Below, in pieces: positions 1-6,000 of a DNA stretch of 17,709 nt. The DNA comes from JBDKGV01 sp039798005 (GTDB lineage: Bacteria; Fibrobacterota; Fibrobacteria; UBA5070). The notes under the pieces are model-generated. The model ran no database searches and was not told where the DNA came from. It saw only the letters and a program-made list of their open reading frames with translations. The DNA lies in assembly GCA_039798005.1 (NCBI GenBank), contig JBDKGV010000050.1, forward strand, positions 1 to 17,709, written 5' to 3'. A program made the position numbers and the translations under genes. Position 1 is the first letter of the stretch. The number at the start of each line of letters is the position of its first letter.

Positions 1-1241
1 GCCATGGCATCCAGTCGGATCCGGATGCCTTCCGGAAGGAGAAAGGCTTGCTCCTGGAACACGGGACCGCAGTGCAACGGGGAGATTCCGATGGCTTGGA
101 ATTCGCCTCGCAGATACGCCAACCTCTCAAGGCACTGTTCGGCGACCTCGGCCAGTCCGACAGGTCCGTGGAGGGCGAGGTAGAGCGTGGCCGCCACCGT
201 CATCAGGCCTTGGTTGGAGCAGATGTTGGATGTGGCCTTCTCGCGGCGGATGTGCTGCTCCCGGGTCTGGGCCGTCAGGCAGTAGGCGCGCCTGCCTTGG
301 GAGTCCAGGGTTCGCCCGACCACGCGGCCTGGCATCTGCCGCAGATGCTTCTTCTGGGTCGTGAGGAATCCCAAGGAAGGTCCGCCGAAGGATGTTGCGA
401 TCCCAAGGCCCAAGGCCTCACCGAAGACGATGTCGGCTCCGTGACTGCCGGCGGGTTCCACGATGCTTGCGGCCAGAGGGTCCTGCCCGACGACCAGGGC
501 GACCTGATGCGTGTCGCAGAGCGCGCGCAATCCGTCCAAGACCTCGATGACTCCGAAGGCGTTGGGGGTCTGGATCACAAGCGCGGCAAGGCGATCCCCG
601 GATTCCTTGGCGATCGTCGAGGCTCGATTGACGGATTCCGTCAAAACCGACCGGTCGATCCCGCCTGTGACGGGATCGGCTTGGATGAAGTGGAAGTGCC
701 AGCCGTGCGCCTGGGCGTTCGTCCGGGCGACATCCATCCACATCGGATGGATCGCATCGGAAAGCAGGAAGTGCTTCGCGCCCTTGGCGATGCTGCTTGC
801 CATGGCAAGGCTTTCCACCAAGGCGTTGGCGCCGTCATAAAGCGATGCGTTGGAGATCTCAGTGCCAAGGAGCTCGCACAGCATGGTCTGGTATTCGAAG
901 ATCTGCTGAAGCGATCCTTGGGATGCTTCCGGCTGGTACGGCGTGTAGGCCGTGGTGAATTCCGAACGCGAAACGATGGTGTCGATGGCCGCAGGCTGGT
1001 AGTGCCGGTACCACCCCATGCCCAGAAAGCTGGTGACTCGGGAGCCCGCCTTGTTTTGCGAGGCCAGCCGTTCAAGATCCCGGGAGAGACCCAGTTCGGA
1101 CCGGGACGCCGGCACGTCCAGAGGGCGGCGCAGACGCAACGATTCCGGGATGGCCTCGACCAGACGTTCGAAATCTTGGACTCCCATCGAGTCCAGGATG
1201 GCCTGTTCCTCGCCTGCGGTTCTTGGGATGAAGCGGTTCAT
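1..1241 (-). CDS. gcvPA: Glycine dehydrogenase (decarboxylating) subunit 1, GcvPA, 3' end outside window
   Basis: This is the N-terminal half of two-subunit P-protein, the PLP-dependent decarboxylase of the cytoplasmic glycine cleavage system. About 413 residues are visible. They start MNRFIPRTAGEEQAILDSMG and include family-typical stretches such as FLGMGWYRHYQP, TAYTPYQPEASQGSLQ, YQTMLCELLG and NASLYDGANAL, later FGEALGLGI, FGGPSLGFL and REKATSNICSNQGLM. The PLP lysine belongs to the partner subunit GcvPB, so its absence here is expected. The family is usually about 440-450 residues, so only a short C-terminal piece should be missing beyond position 1. The ATG at 1241-1239 overlaps the gcvH stop codon (ATGA), which implies translational coupling. 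GcvPB and GcvT are not in the window; gcvPB may lie just beyond its left edge. Confidence 0.95.
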   Translation of the reverse strand, partial: MNRFIPRTAGEEQAILDSMGVQDFERLVEAIPESLRLRRPLDVPASRSELGLSRDLERLASQNKAGSRVTSFLGMGWYRHYQPAAIDTIVSRSEFTTAYTPYQPEASQGSLQQIFEYQTMLCELLGTEISNASLYDGANALVESLAMASSIAKGAKHFLLSDAIHPMWMDVARTNAQAHGWHFHFIQADPVTGGIDRSVLTESVNRASTIAKESGDRLAALVIQTPNAFGVIEVLDGLRALCDTHQVALVVGQDPLAASIVEPAGSHGADIVFGEALGLGIATSFGGPSLGFLTTQKKHLRQMPGRVVGRTLDSQGRRAYCLTAQTREQHIRREKATSNICSNQGLMTVAATLYLALHGPVGLAEVAEQCLERLAYLRGEFQAIGISPLHCGPVFQEQAFLLPEGIRIRLDAM

Positions 1242-1618
1242 CCGATGTGCGCTTGGTAGCCTTCGGCGTCCAGCAGATCGGAAGGTAGAGTTCCTTCGAT
1301 GCGCAGTTTCAGGATCCAACTGTCCCAAGGGGTACGGTTTACGCTTCCTGCGTCTTCGCCCAAGGCGGTGTTCACGGCGATCACTTCGCCAGCCACGGGA
1401 GTGTAGACATCCGCAACGGTCTTCACCGCCTCGATGACGGCTGCGCTCTGACCGGCCTCCAGCTTCTTGCCGACGTCCGGGAGCTCCACGAACACGATGT
1501 CGCCCAGTTCGCATTGGGCGTGGTCGGTGATGCCGATCAGGATCGAATCGTCCACCACCTTGAACCATTCATGGGTGGCTGCGTACTTGCGGTCGGTTGG
1601 CTGTGGATCGTGCGACAT
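1238..1618 (-). CDS. gcvH: Glycine cleavage system H protein (lipoyl carrier)
   Basis: This is the lipoyl carrier that shuttles the aminomethyl group between the P, T and L proteins of the glycine cleavage system. The chosen start gives 126 residues, the normal family length. The start MSHDPQPTDRKYAATHEWFK is preceded by GGAGG four bases before the ATG. A longer reading frame opens at a GTG at 1666 but adds residues foreign to the family. The lipoylation site is Lys66 in IEAVKTVADVY, matching the usual ESVKAASD-type motif. Other hallmarks are HEW near the N-terminus, GDIVFVELPDVG, and WILKLRIEG near the C-terminus. It overlaps gcvPA by four bases and begins 63 bases after yjfC on the same strand, so it may be read through from the yjf block. 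No glycine riboswitch fits in the short gap. Confidence 0.95.
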   Translation of the reverse strand: MSHDPQPTDRKYAATHEWFKVVDDSILIGITDHAQCELGDIVFVELPDVGKKLEAGQSAAVIEAVKTVADVYTPVAGEVIAVNTALGEDAGSVNRTPWDSWILKLRIEGTLPSDLLDAEGYQAHIG

Positions 1619-1681
1619 GCTGCCTCCGGGAAAATTGGAAATGCCTTCGGAAAGATATGAAGACACGCCCCCGAAGACCTG

Positions 1682-2863
1682 TCAGAGGATCACATGGGGC
1701 ACGAATCTCGATGTGTCGCGCGTGACCAGCGTATCGTCCTCGCGCACGCCCAAACCACTGGGTCGGTCGGCGATCATCCAACTTCCGATCACGGCGTACC
1801 GTCCGTCGAAGGACGGGAGCGGGTGATATTCCTGAAGGATGCATGGACCGCCTTCGTAGGGACCGGCAACGGCCATTTCCCGGCCCGAAGGCATTGAAAG
1901 CTGGATGTTCGCACCTTCCCTGGAGAAGAACGGCTTGCGCACCCAACCGGACTTGAGGGCGGCTTGGGGCTCCGGATCGAAGTAGGTGGGCAGCAGATTC
2001 GGATGACCCCGGTGGCGTTCCCACAACAGGGGCAAAATACCCTTGTTGGACAGGATGGCTTTCCATGGTGGTTCAATCATCAGAGTCGGCGACTTTGCAA
2101 GGAACTTCGCGTACTCGTCGGTGAAAATGTCTTCCCAAGGGTAGAGCTTGAAGCAGGCTTGGATCACTTCCTCGTCCAAGTCGGTGAAGCGCCCTTGAAC
2201 ATCGATGCCGATCTGATCCAAAGGGAGGTACCGGGTCCGGAACCCTGCTTGGCTTGCCAGATCTTGCAGATATTGTACGGTTCCCCGGTCTTCCTCGGAT
2301 TCATCGACGGCACTGAACACGAAGGCGGGGGACTCGGGGGCATCTTGCCAGCCGAGCTTTTCCCGCAAGTGGGCAAAGACCTCGATGAGGTCTTCTTGCA
2401 GCCGATTGTACTGGTCGGTGTGTGCAGGCAGTTCGCGTCGACCGACCATCTCCTCGAGCCACATCCACTGGAAGAAGGCCGATTCGTAAAGCGCCGTCGG
2501 AGTGTCGTAGTTGAGCTCGTACAATTTGGCGGGGCCGGATCCGTCGTAGGAAAAATCCATCCGGCCATACAGATGTGGCTCTCGAGCGAGCCACGAGTCG
2601 CGCACCAGATCGCGGTGGGGGACAGGGATGGCAAGGCGTTCCATCAACTCCTGGGAATGGCAGGCCTCGTCCACGAGATCCAAGCACATCCCGTGCAGCT
2701 CCAAGGTGGGATCCTCGATATCCTGCTCGATTTCCCTGAGCGTGAATTGGTAGCACGCGCTTTCATCCCAGTAAAGATCGCCTTCGATGGTGTGAAAACG
2801 GAAACCGCACTTGCGTGCGGTTTCCTTCCAATCATGTCGAGGCGTGCAAGGGCGCCTTCTCAT
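1682..2863 (-). CDS. yjfC: Glutathionylspermidine synthase-like ATP-grasp amide ligase (YjfC/YgiC family)
   Basis: The 393-residue protein matches the synthetase half of glutathionylspermidine synthase, as in the stand-alone E. coli homologues YgiC and YjfC (about 386 residues). The family makes an amide bond between a carboxylate and an amine by way of an acyl phosphate; the true substrate of YjfC-type proteins is unknown. Recognisable segments are CGFRFHTIEGDLYWDESACY, LVRDSW, GRMDFSYDG, LYELNYDTPTALYES, FKLYPWEDIF, EPPWKAILSNKGILPLLW, GWVRKPFFSREGANI and GPCILQEYHPLP. The last three carry the expected ATP-grasp nucleotide and metal-binding residues. No amidase domain or signal peptide is present, so it should be cytoplasmic. 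I chose the ATG at 2863 because it forms an ATGA overlap with the yjfM stop and begins where YgiC-type proteins begin; an upstream in-frame ATG at 2965 would lie inside yjfM. Confidence 0.9.
   Translation of the reverse strand: MRRRPCTPRHDWKETARKCGFRFHTIEGDLYWDESACYQFTLREIEQDIEDPTLELHGMCLDLVDEACHSQELMERLAIPVPHRDLVRDSWLAREPHLYGRMDFSYDGSGPAKLYELNYDTPTALYESAFFQWMWLEEMVGRRELPAHTDQYNRLQEDLIEVFAHLREKLGWQDAPESPAFVFSAVDESEEDRGTVQYLQDLASQAGFRTRYLPLDQIGIDVQGRFTDLDEEVIQACFKLYPWEDIFTDEYAKFLAKSPTLMIEPPWKAILSNKGILPLLWERHRGHPNLLPTYFDPEPQAALKSGWVRKPFFSREGANIQLSMPSGREMAVAGPYEGGPCILQEYHPLPSFDGRYAVIGSWMIADRPSGLGVREDDTLVTRDTSRFVPHVIL
2800..2825 (-). other. 11-bp perfect hairpin with GCAA tetraloop inside yjfC
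   Basis: On the minus strand (mRNA sense) the stem is GGAAACCGCAC and GTGCGGTTTCC around the loop GCAA, a GNRA-type tetraloop. Pairing is perfect over 11 bp. It lies about 40-65 bases after the yjfC start and encodes the region around residues ETARKCGFRF. Such a stable structure at this place could slow translation, serve as an RNase processing site, or mark an attenuator between the lipoprotein and the ligase. The pairing is seen; the function is inference. Confidence 0.55.
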
Positions 2864-3423
2864 CCGCCCCAGCCGCCACGGGCCGATGAGGTGCCACCGA
2901 ACCCGCCGCGATTGAGCGACGACGTGGAAATGGTCCCTTTGGAGGCTTGCTTGCTGCCGCTCCAACTGTTGCCGTCACCGGTGCTCCAGGAGCCGGAGTT
3001 CCAGTCGCTTGAGGTGCGGTAAAGCGGACGAGGCGTCCAAGTGCCACCGGTGATGATGGTGCTGGGACCGTAGGAGCTGCCGTACCAGTTTCGCGCGGCG
3101 GGGGTGTAGCGCCCCACCATGAACCCCGACATGCGCGGCGAGTAGCTGGTGGTCCCGCCGTTGATGCTTTGATCGCATTTTCCCGGGCCGAACTTCAACT
3201 GACAGGCATCGAGCGTCATGAAGCGAGGTGCGGTGCGCGCGTGCTCGGAGATCGCGCGGTTGTAGGCCTCGTTGCAAGTGATCCGCGTGACGCGCGTATC
3301 GCTGTAGCAATCACCGAGCGTCTCGTACACGAGGTTTTCGGGACTGCGACTGCCTCCGCAAGCGCTCAGGGCAAGCGGTGCGGCACTCATCAGGGTGAGC
3401 TTGAGTTTGCGGCTGCGCTTCAT
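2860..3423 (-). CDS. yjfM: DUF1190 family lipoprotein (YjfM/YgiB-like) with Gly-Gly C-terminus
   Basis: This 187-residue protein has a short signal peptide, MKRSRKLKLTLMSAAPLALS, followed by the lipobox LSAC with lipidated Cys22. The mature N-terminal half carries the DUF1190 pattern: GDCYSD, ITCNEAYNRAI, ARTAPRF, DACQLKFGPGKC. Four cysteines (about 39, 50, 74 and 83) could form two disulfides. The C-terminal half is Gly/Ser/Trp-rich and low in complexity, with RGGFG and a final GGWGG. As I recall E. coli YgiB, it also has a RGGFG motif and ends in Gly-Gly. The stop codon overlaps the start of the ATP-grasp ligase gene, as in the E. coli ygiBC and yjfMC pairs, and only four bases separate it from yjfL upstream. 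Its function is unknown; it should sit in the cell envelope. The family call is firm and the role is open. Confidence 0.88.
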   Translation of the reverse strand: MKRSRKLKLTLMSAAPLALSACGGSRSPENLVYETLGDCYSDTRVTRITCNEAYNRAISEHARTAPRFMTLDACQLKFGPGKCDQSINGGTTSYSPRMSGFMVGRYTPAARNWYGSSYGPSTIITGGTWTPRPLYRTSSDWNSGSWSTGDGNSWSGSKQASKGTISTSSLNRGGFGGTSSARGGWGG

Positions 3424-3427
3424 CGGC

Positions 3428-3838
3428 TTACCACGTCATGCAGGCGGCATTGAGCACGCCGATGGAGAGGAAGAACAGGGCGGCAAAGAGCCCTACGCCA
3501 CGCTTGTCGGCTTCGATGTCCTGGGGCAGATTGCGCAGGACCAGACGAAGTCCGAAGAATGCGCCCAGCTGGACGAAAAGCGCGACGATTCCCCAAACCA
3601 CGCAATCGACCAAGGAGACCGAATGGGAGATCGCGGAGGCCAGCGGAAGCACGAAGCCAAGCAGGCTTCCTCCAAAGGCAAGGCTTGCCGAGATGTTGCC
3701 TTGGCGCAGGAGCGTCCATTCGGAATGCGGTGTGATGGCCGTATAGAGAATGGAAAAAAGCGTGGTCAAACCCAGTGCCGTTCCGAGATAGGCCAAGAAG
3801 TGAGGCAGAGGCTTGATCAGTTCAAGAAAGATGTCCAT
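3428..3838 (-). CDS. yjfL: DUF350 family four-helix membrane protein (YjfL-like)
   Basis: The 136-residue, strongly hydrophobic protein has about four membrane segments, near residues 14-35, 48-70, 74-100 and 114-136. The conserved-looking loops are ITPHSEWTLLRQGNISASLAFGGSLLGF and LVLRNLPQDIEADKRGVGLF; the first resembles the family pattern in which a polar N.AAA.xxGxxLG stretch enters the second helix. Its length matches E. coli YjfL (about 132 residues, UPF0719/DUF350). It lies 18 bases after yjfK and four bases before yjfM. The ribosome binding site is weak, so translation may depend on coupling to yjfK. The role is unknown. Because it is encoded with a PspA-family protein it may help recruit or anchor that protein at the inner membrane, which is inference. 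Confidence 0.88.
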   Translation of the reverse strand: MDIFLELIKPLPHFLAYLGTALGLTTLFSILYTAITPHSEWTLLRQGNISASLAFGGSLLGFVLPLASAISHSVSLVDCVVWGIVALFVQLGAFFGLRLVLRNLPQDIEADKRGVGLFAALFFLSIGVLNAACMTW

Positions 3839-3856
3839 GCGGGTGACTCTACGGGT

Positions 3857-4519
3857 TCAGGTGATTTCAAGATCGGTGCGCTCCAAGCGCATTCCGACCG
3901 AGTGTACGACCGAGACGGAATCGGTTTCATCCGTTTCCACCGAAATCAGTAGCAATTCTTCGCGGGTTGTCCCAGTGACTTCTCGCGCATACAGCATATC
4001 CTGATGCCGGGTCTCATAGGAGCCGTCGTCCTTCGGGTAGACGCGCTCGGAATAGTCGGTGGTCGCCGATGCGGCATTGCCCACTCCCCATTGGCGCAGG
4101 AAGGTTTTCTCGGCATACTCGTATTTGGGAAGGCCGATCGTGGCGGCGATGTCCTCGAACTGGGCCTGGGTCGAGGGATTCACGACATCGCCGAATCCGA
4201 ACAGCAGGATCTCGTCGTAGTTCTCGCCTTCCACGCCTGCGCTTCCGGAGACTTTCACCTGCAGCCACCAATCATCGTCCAGATAGAACCGGTGGAGTTT
4301 GACGCCCTCGCCAAGATCGATGAGACCTTGGGCGGCGACGAGCATCGGGGTGCCGGGTTCGGGCAGCTCCAGAATGAAGCGGCCATCGCCCAGAACCTTG
4401 GAAAGGATCGAGTCCAGCCTCAAGGCGGCACCCAGTCGCAGCCCCAGAGGGGAGGGCAGTACGCCATGGCGAGAGGCGGGGGGATCTTGGGGTTTCTTGC
4501 CGAAGAGTCGATCGAACAT
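3857..4519 (-). CDS. yjfK: DUF2491 family protein (YjfK-like)
   Basis: This 220-residue soluble protein has no signal peptide or membrane segment. It begins MFDRLFGKKP, and its body contains RLGAALRLDSI, HRFYLDDDWWLQV, DEILLFGFGDVVNPST, FRQWG-like FLRQWGVG, and ERVYPKDDG near the C-terminal third. E. coli YjfK, the DUF2491 representative, is about 219 residues and also follows the PspA-like gene. A good ribosome binding site (AAGGAG, 10 bases upstream) serves the ATG. The gene is separated from yjfJ by 70 bases that contain a terminator-like hairpin, so it may be expressed at a lower level than yjfJ. No biochemical function is known to me; the domain assignment rests on sequence pattern and position in the block. 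Confidence 0.85.
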   Translation of the reverse strand: MFDRLFGKKPQDPPASRHGVLPSPLGLRLGAALRLDSILSKVLGDGRFILELPEPGTPMLVAAQGLIDLGEGVKLHRFYLDDDWWLQVKVSGSAGVEGENYDEILLFGFGDVVNPSTQAQFEDIAATIGLPKYEYAEKTFLRQWGVGNAASATTDYSERVYPKDDGSYETRHQDMLYAREVTGTTREELLLISVETDETDSVSVVHSVGMRLERTDLEIT

Positions 4520-4542
4520 GCGGGTAGGTCTCCTTCAAGGAA

Positions 4543-4570
4543 AAGGGCCGGAAGCAATCCTCCGGCCCTT
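4543..4570 (-). terminator. Terminator-like hairpin between yjfJ and yjfK (likely partial attenuator)
   Basis: The arms AAGGGCCGGA (4543-4552) and TCCGGCCCTT (4561-4570) pair perfectly over 10 bp with an 8-base loop. On the minus strand the stem is followed by TTCCTT, a short interrupted T-run, giving an imperfect intrinsic terminator about 20 bases after the yjfJ stop. The yjfK ribosome binding site follows closely. A leaky terminator here would keep the PspA-family protein in excess over the downstream products. Confidence 0.6.
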
Positions 4571-4589
4571 CAATTCTAACTCAAGATGA

Positions 4590-5279
4590 TCACGCTCCGG
4601 GTTTGCGAAAGCGCGCCAGCACATCCTGGGCGCTGGCGCCTCCGGGCTTGATTCCGGCGGCCTTCAGCTTCTCCTCAAGTCCGACGTCGGTTCCGTCCTT
4701 GGCGATCTCATTGGCCGACTCGATGCGAGCCTGCCGCTCGGCCTGCGAGGATTGCAGGCGCTCCAAGCTTTCGAGAGCCCCGGCGACCTTGGAGTTGGCC
4801 CCGGCGTTGGCCGAAGCCGCAACCTGGGAGGCGCGGATCACATGTTCGCGAGCCTTGACCACGTCGACCTTGACCTTCATGCGCTTGAGGCGATCCTCGG
4901 CCTCGGTGATGGCCTTGCGGATGCTTGCGATGCTGGAGTCGTACTCGGCGATCAGGCCTTCGTCGGTGGCGACTTGGGCCTCGTGCTCGGCGATCTTGCC
5001 GGCGATCTCGGTGGCGAGGGCTTCGTCACCCTTGGCCAGCGCCGCTTCGACATAGCCGATGTATTCGGCAAGCTTGGCCTTCTTGCTCACCAGATTGTCG
5101 CTGGAGACCTTGCGCTTGGCCATGACCTGCGCGAGGCTGTCCTTGGACTTGCGGATCTCGTTGTCGGCGTCACGCATTTCCTGATCCAGGATGGTGAGGG
5201 CATTGGCGTCGACCACGGTCTGGCCGGCTTCGGTGGCGTGACCGCGCACTGCGGTCCAGATCTTCGATATGATACCCAT
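4590..5279 (-). CDS. yjfJ: PspA/IM30 (ESCRT-III-like) family protein, YjfJ-like
   Basis: The 229-residue, almost wholly helical protein has the PspA/Vipp1 layout. An N-terminal amphipathic helix (MGIISKIWTAVRGHATEAG) is followed by long coiled coils rich in Ala, Glu, Lys and Arg across residues 25-180, including LDQEMRDADNEIRKSKDSLA, and then a short Gly-containing tail ending FRKPGA. PspA-family proteins polymerise on stressed membranes and preserve or reshape them; the YjfJ branch is less studied. A strong ribosome binding site, AAAAGGAG, precedes the ATG, and the gene starts 12 bases after yjfI. It is followed by a hairpin that could raise its level over the rest of the block. No classical pspF, pspB or pspC gene is nearby, consistent with the YjfJ context and not with the proteobacterial psp operon. 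Confidence 0.92.
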   Translation of the reverse strand: MGIISKIWTAVRGHATEAGQTVVDANALTILDQEMRDADNEIRKSKDSLAQVMAKRKVSSDNLVSKKAKLAEYIGYVEAALAKGDEALATEIAGKIAEHEAQVATDEGLIAEYDSSIASIRKAITEAEDRLKRMKVKVDVVKAREHVIRASQVAASANAGANSKVAGALESLERLQSSQAERQARIESANEIAKDGTDVGLEEKLKAAGIKPGGASAQDVLARFRKPGA

Positions 5280-5291
5280 GATGAACTCCTT

Positions 5292-5906
5292 TTACTGCTT
5301 GAGGTGGCTTTGGAAGGCTTGGGCAATGTCCAGGACACTGCCAGCCAAGGATTCGATCTCGTAGGCGATGTCTTCCGGAGTGGACTGGGTGCGCAGGGCT
5401 CCGTAAGCGACGTACCACACTTCGCTGTCCATCTGCTCGAGAGAGATGTTTGCCAAGCCGAAGAGTTTTTCAGCCAGCATCACTTCGCGATTGAACGTGG
5501 TGAGATCCTTCACCAGGCTTTCTGGCCAGAGCGTGGCTTGGGCGATGATGACTTCGCCTGCAATTCCGACGATGATGGGAAGATCTCCGTGATCTTTCAT
5601 GGTGCAAAGCACGGCAGGATCGACGCCTTCGATCAAGCTGACTTCGACGGGCGAAGTGCTGAATTGTTCCTGGAGTGCAGCGCAGAGGGTCTGCGCATTC
5701 ACGATTTTCTGCTCCATCGTCTTTTGTCCTTCCTCGATGTGTATGCGGGCATCCGGGTGTTGGAGCGCCTTGACGACGCAGCCCAAGACAAGAGCATGGG
5801 CCGGTAGGATCCAAGCATCTTTGCGCACCAGTCCCAGCTGGGACATGCGGTCCCTGAAGGCTTTCTGGTATTCTGAGGATGGCTTGGGATTCTTGACCGG
5901 TTTCAT
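5292..5906 (-). CDS. yjfI: YjfI-like DUF2170 protein with an N-terminal ribbon-helix-helix-like segment
   Basis: The 204-residue protein opens the yjf block. Residues from about 64 onward fit DUF2170 (E. coli YjfI, which I recall as about 133 residues), with VSLIEGVDPAVLCTMKDHGD, LPIIVGIAGEVIIAQATLWP and TFNREVMLAEKLFGLANISL. Residues 10-50 form an additional Lys/Arg-rich segment, SSEYQKAFRDRMSQLGLVRK followed by DAWILPAHALVLGCVVKAL. Its basic helix, alternating strand and LP-helix pattern resembles ribbon-helix-helix DNA-binding domains, which is inference. The ATG at 5906 is the only plausible start, since the upstream in-frame codons contain no ATG, GTG or TTG nearby, and no ribosome binding site precedes it. 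A promoter predicted just upstream would give a nearly leaderless mRNA. The protein could be an autoregulator of the block. Confidence 0.8.
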   Translation of the reverse strand: MKPVKNPKPSSEYQKAFRDRMSQLGLVRKDAWILPAHALVLGCVVKALQHPDARIHIEEGQKTMEQKIVNAQTLCAALQEQFSTSPVEVSLIEGVDPAVLCTMKDHGDLPIIVGIAGEVIIAQATLWPESLVKDLTTFNREVMLAEKLFGLANISLEQMDSEVWYVAYGALRTQSTPEDIAYEIESLAGSVLDIAQAFQSHLKQ

Positions 5907-5944
5907 GTTACCGGTAATATATTCTGGAAATCCAGAAAAAGCAA
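5907..5944 (-). promoter_or_regulatory. yjfI promoter with palindromic operator in the -35/-10 spacer
   Basis: On the minus strand the -35-like TTGCTT (5944-5939) and -10-like TATATT (5921-5916) are separated by exactly 17 bases. That spacer is almost entirely a 16-bp palindrome, TTCTGGA-TT-TCCAGAA (5922-5937). A second perfect palindrome, TTACCGGTAA (5908-5917), overlaps the end of the -10 and the expected start point. Transcription should begin about 1-3 bases before the yjfI ATG. The sequence elements are seen; promoter activity and repressor binding are inferred. Confidence 0.6.
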
Positions 5945-5945
5945 A

Positions 5946-5972
5946 TCCCCGGTGAAAAAAAATTCCCGGGGA
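5946..5972 (-). terminator. Possible terminator of the 6001-7067 unit
   Basis: The arms TCCCCGG (5946-5952) and CCGGGGA (5966-5972) pair over 7 bp around a 13-base A/T-rich loop. On the minus strand the stem is followed by TTTGCTTTTTC. It lies about 30 bases after the stop of the CPBP-like gene and directly upstream of the yjfI promoter, so it could insulate the two units. The loop is long and the T-run interrupted, so this is tentative. Confidence 0.4.
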
Positions 5973-6000
5973 CTGAATGCATGCTGTTCGGGGGCGAACG

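Noticed and set aside
48..1259. A 403-codon plus-strand frame opposite gcvPA
   Set aside because: The minus strand reads as continuous GcvPA with family motifs; the plus frame has no similarity I can recognise.
1619..1681. Glycine riboswitch in front of gcvH
   Set aside because: The 63-base gap is too short for the glycine aptamer and shows only weak pairing (CTTCGG/CCGAAG).
4590..5279. Classical proteobacterial psp operon
   Set aside because: No pspF, pspB or pspC is present; the neighbours are all of the yjf type, so the PspA-family protein is best called YjfJ-like.
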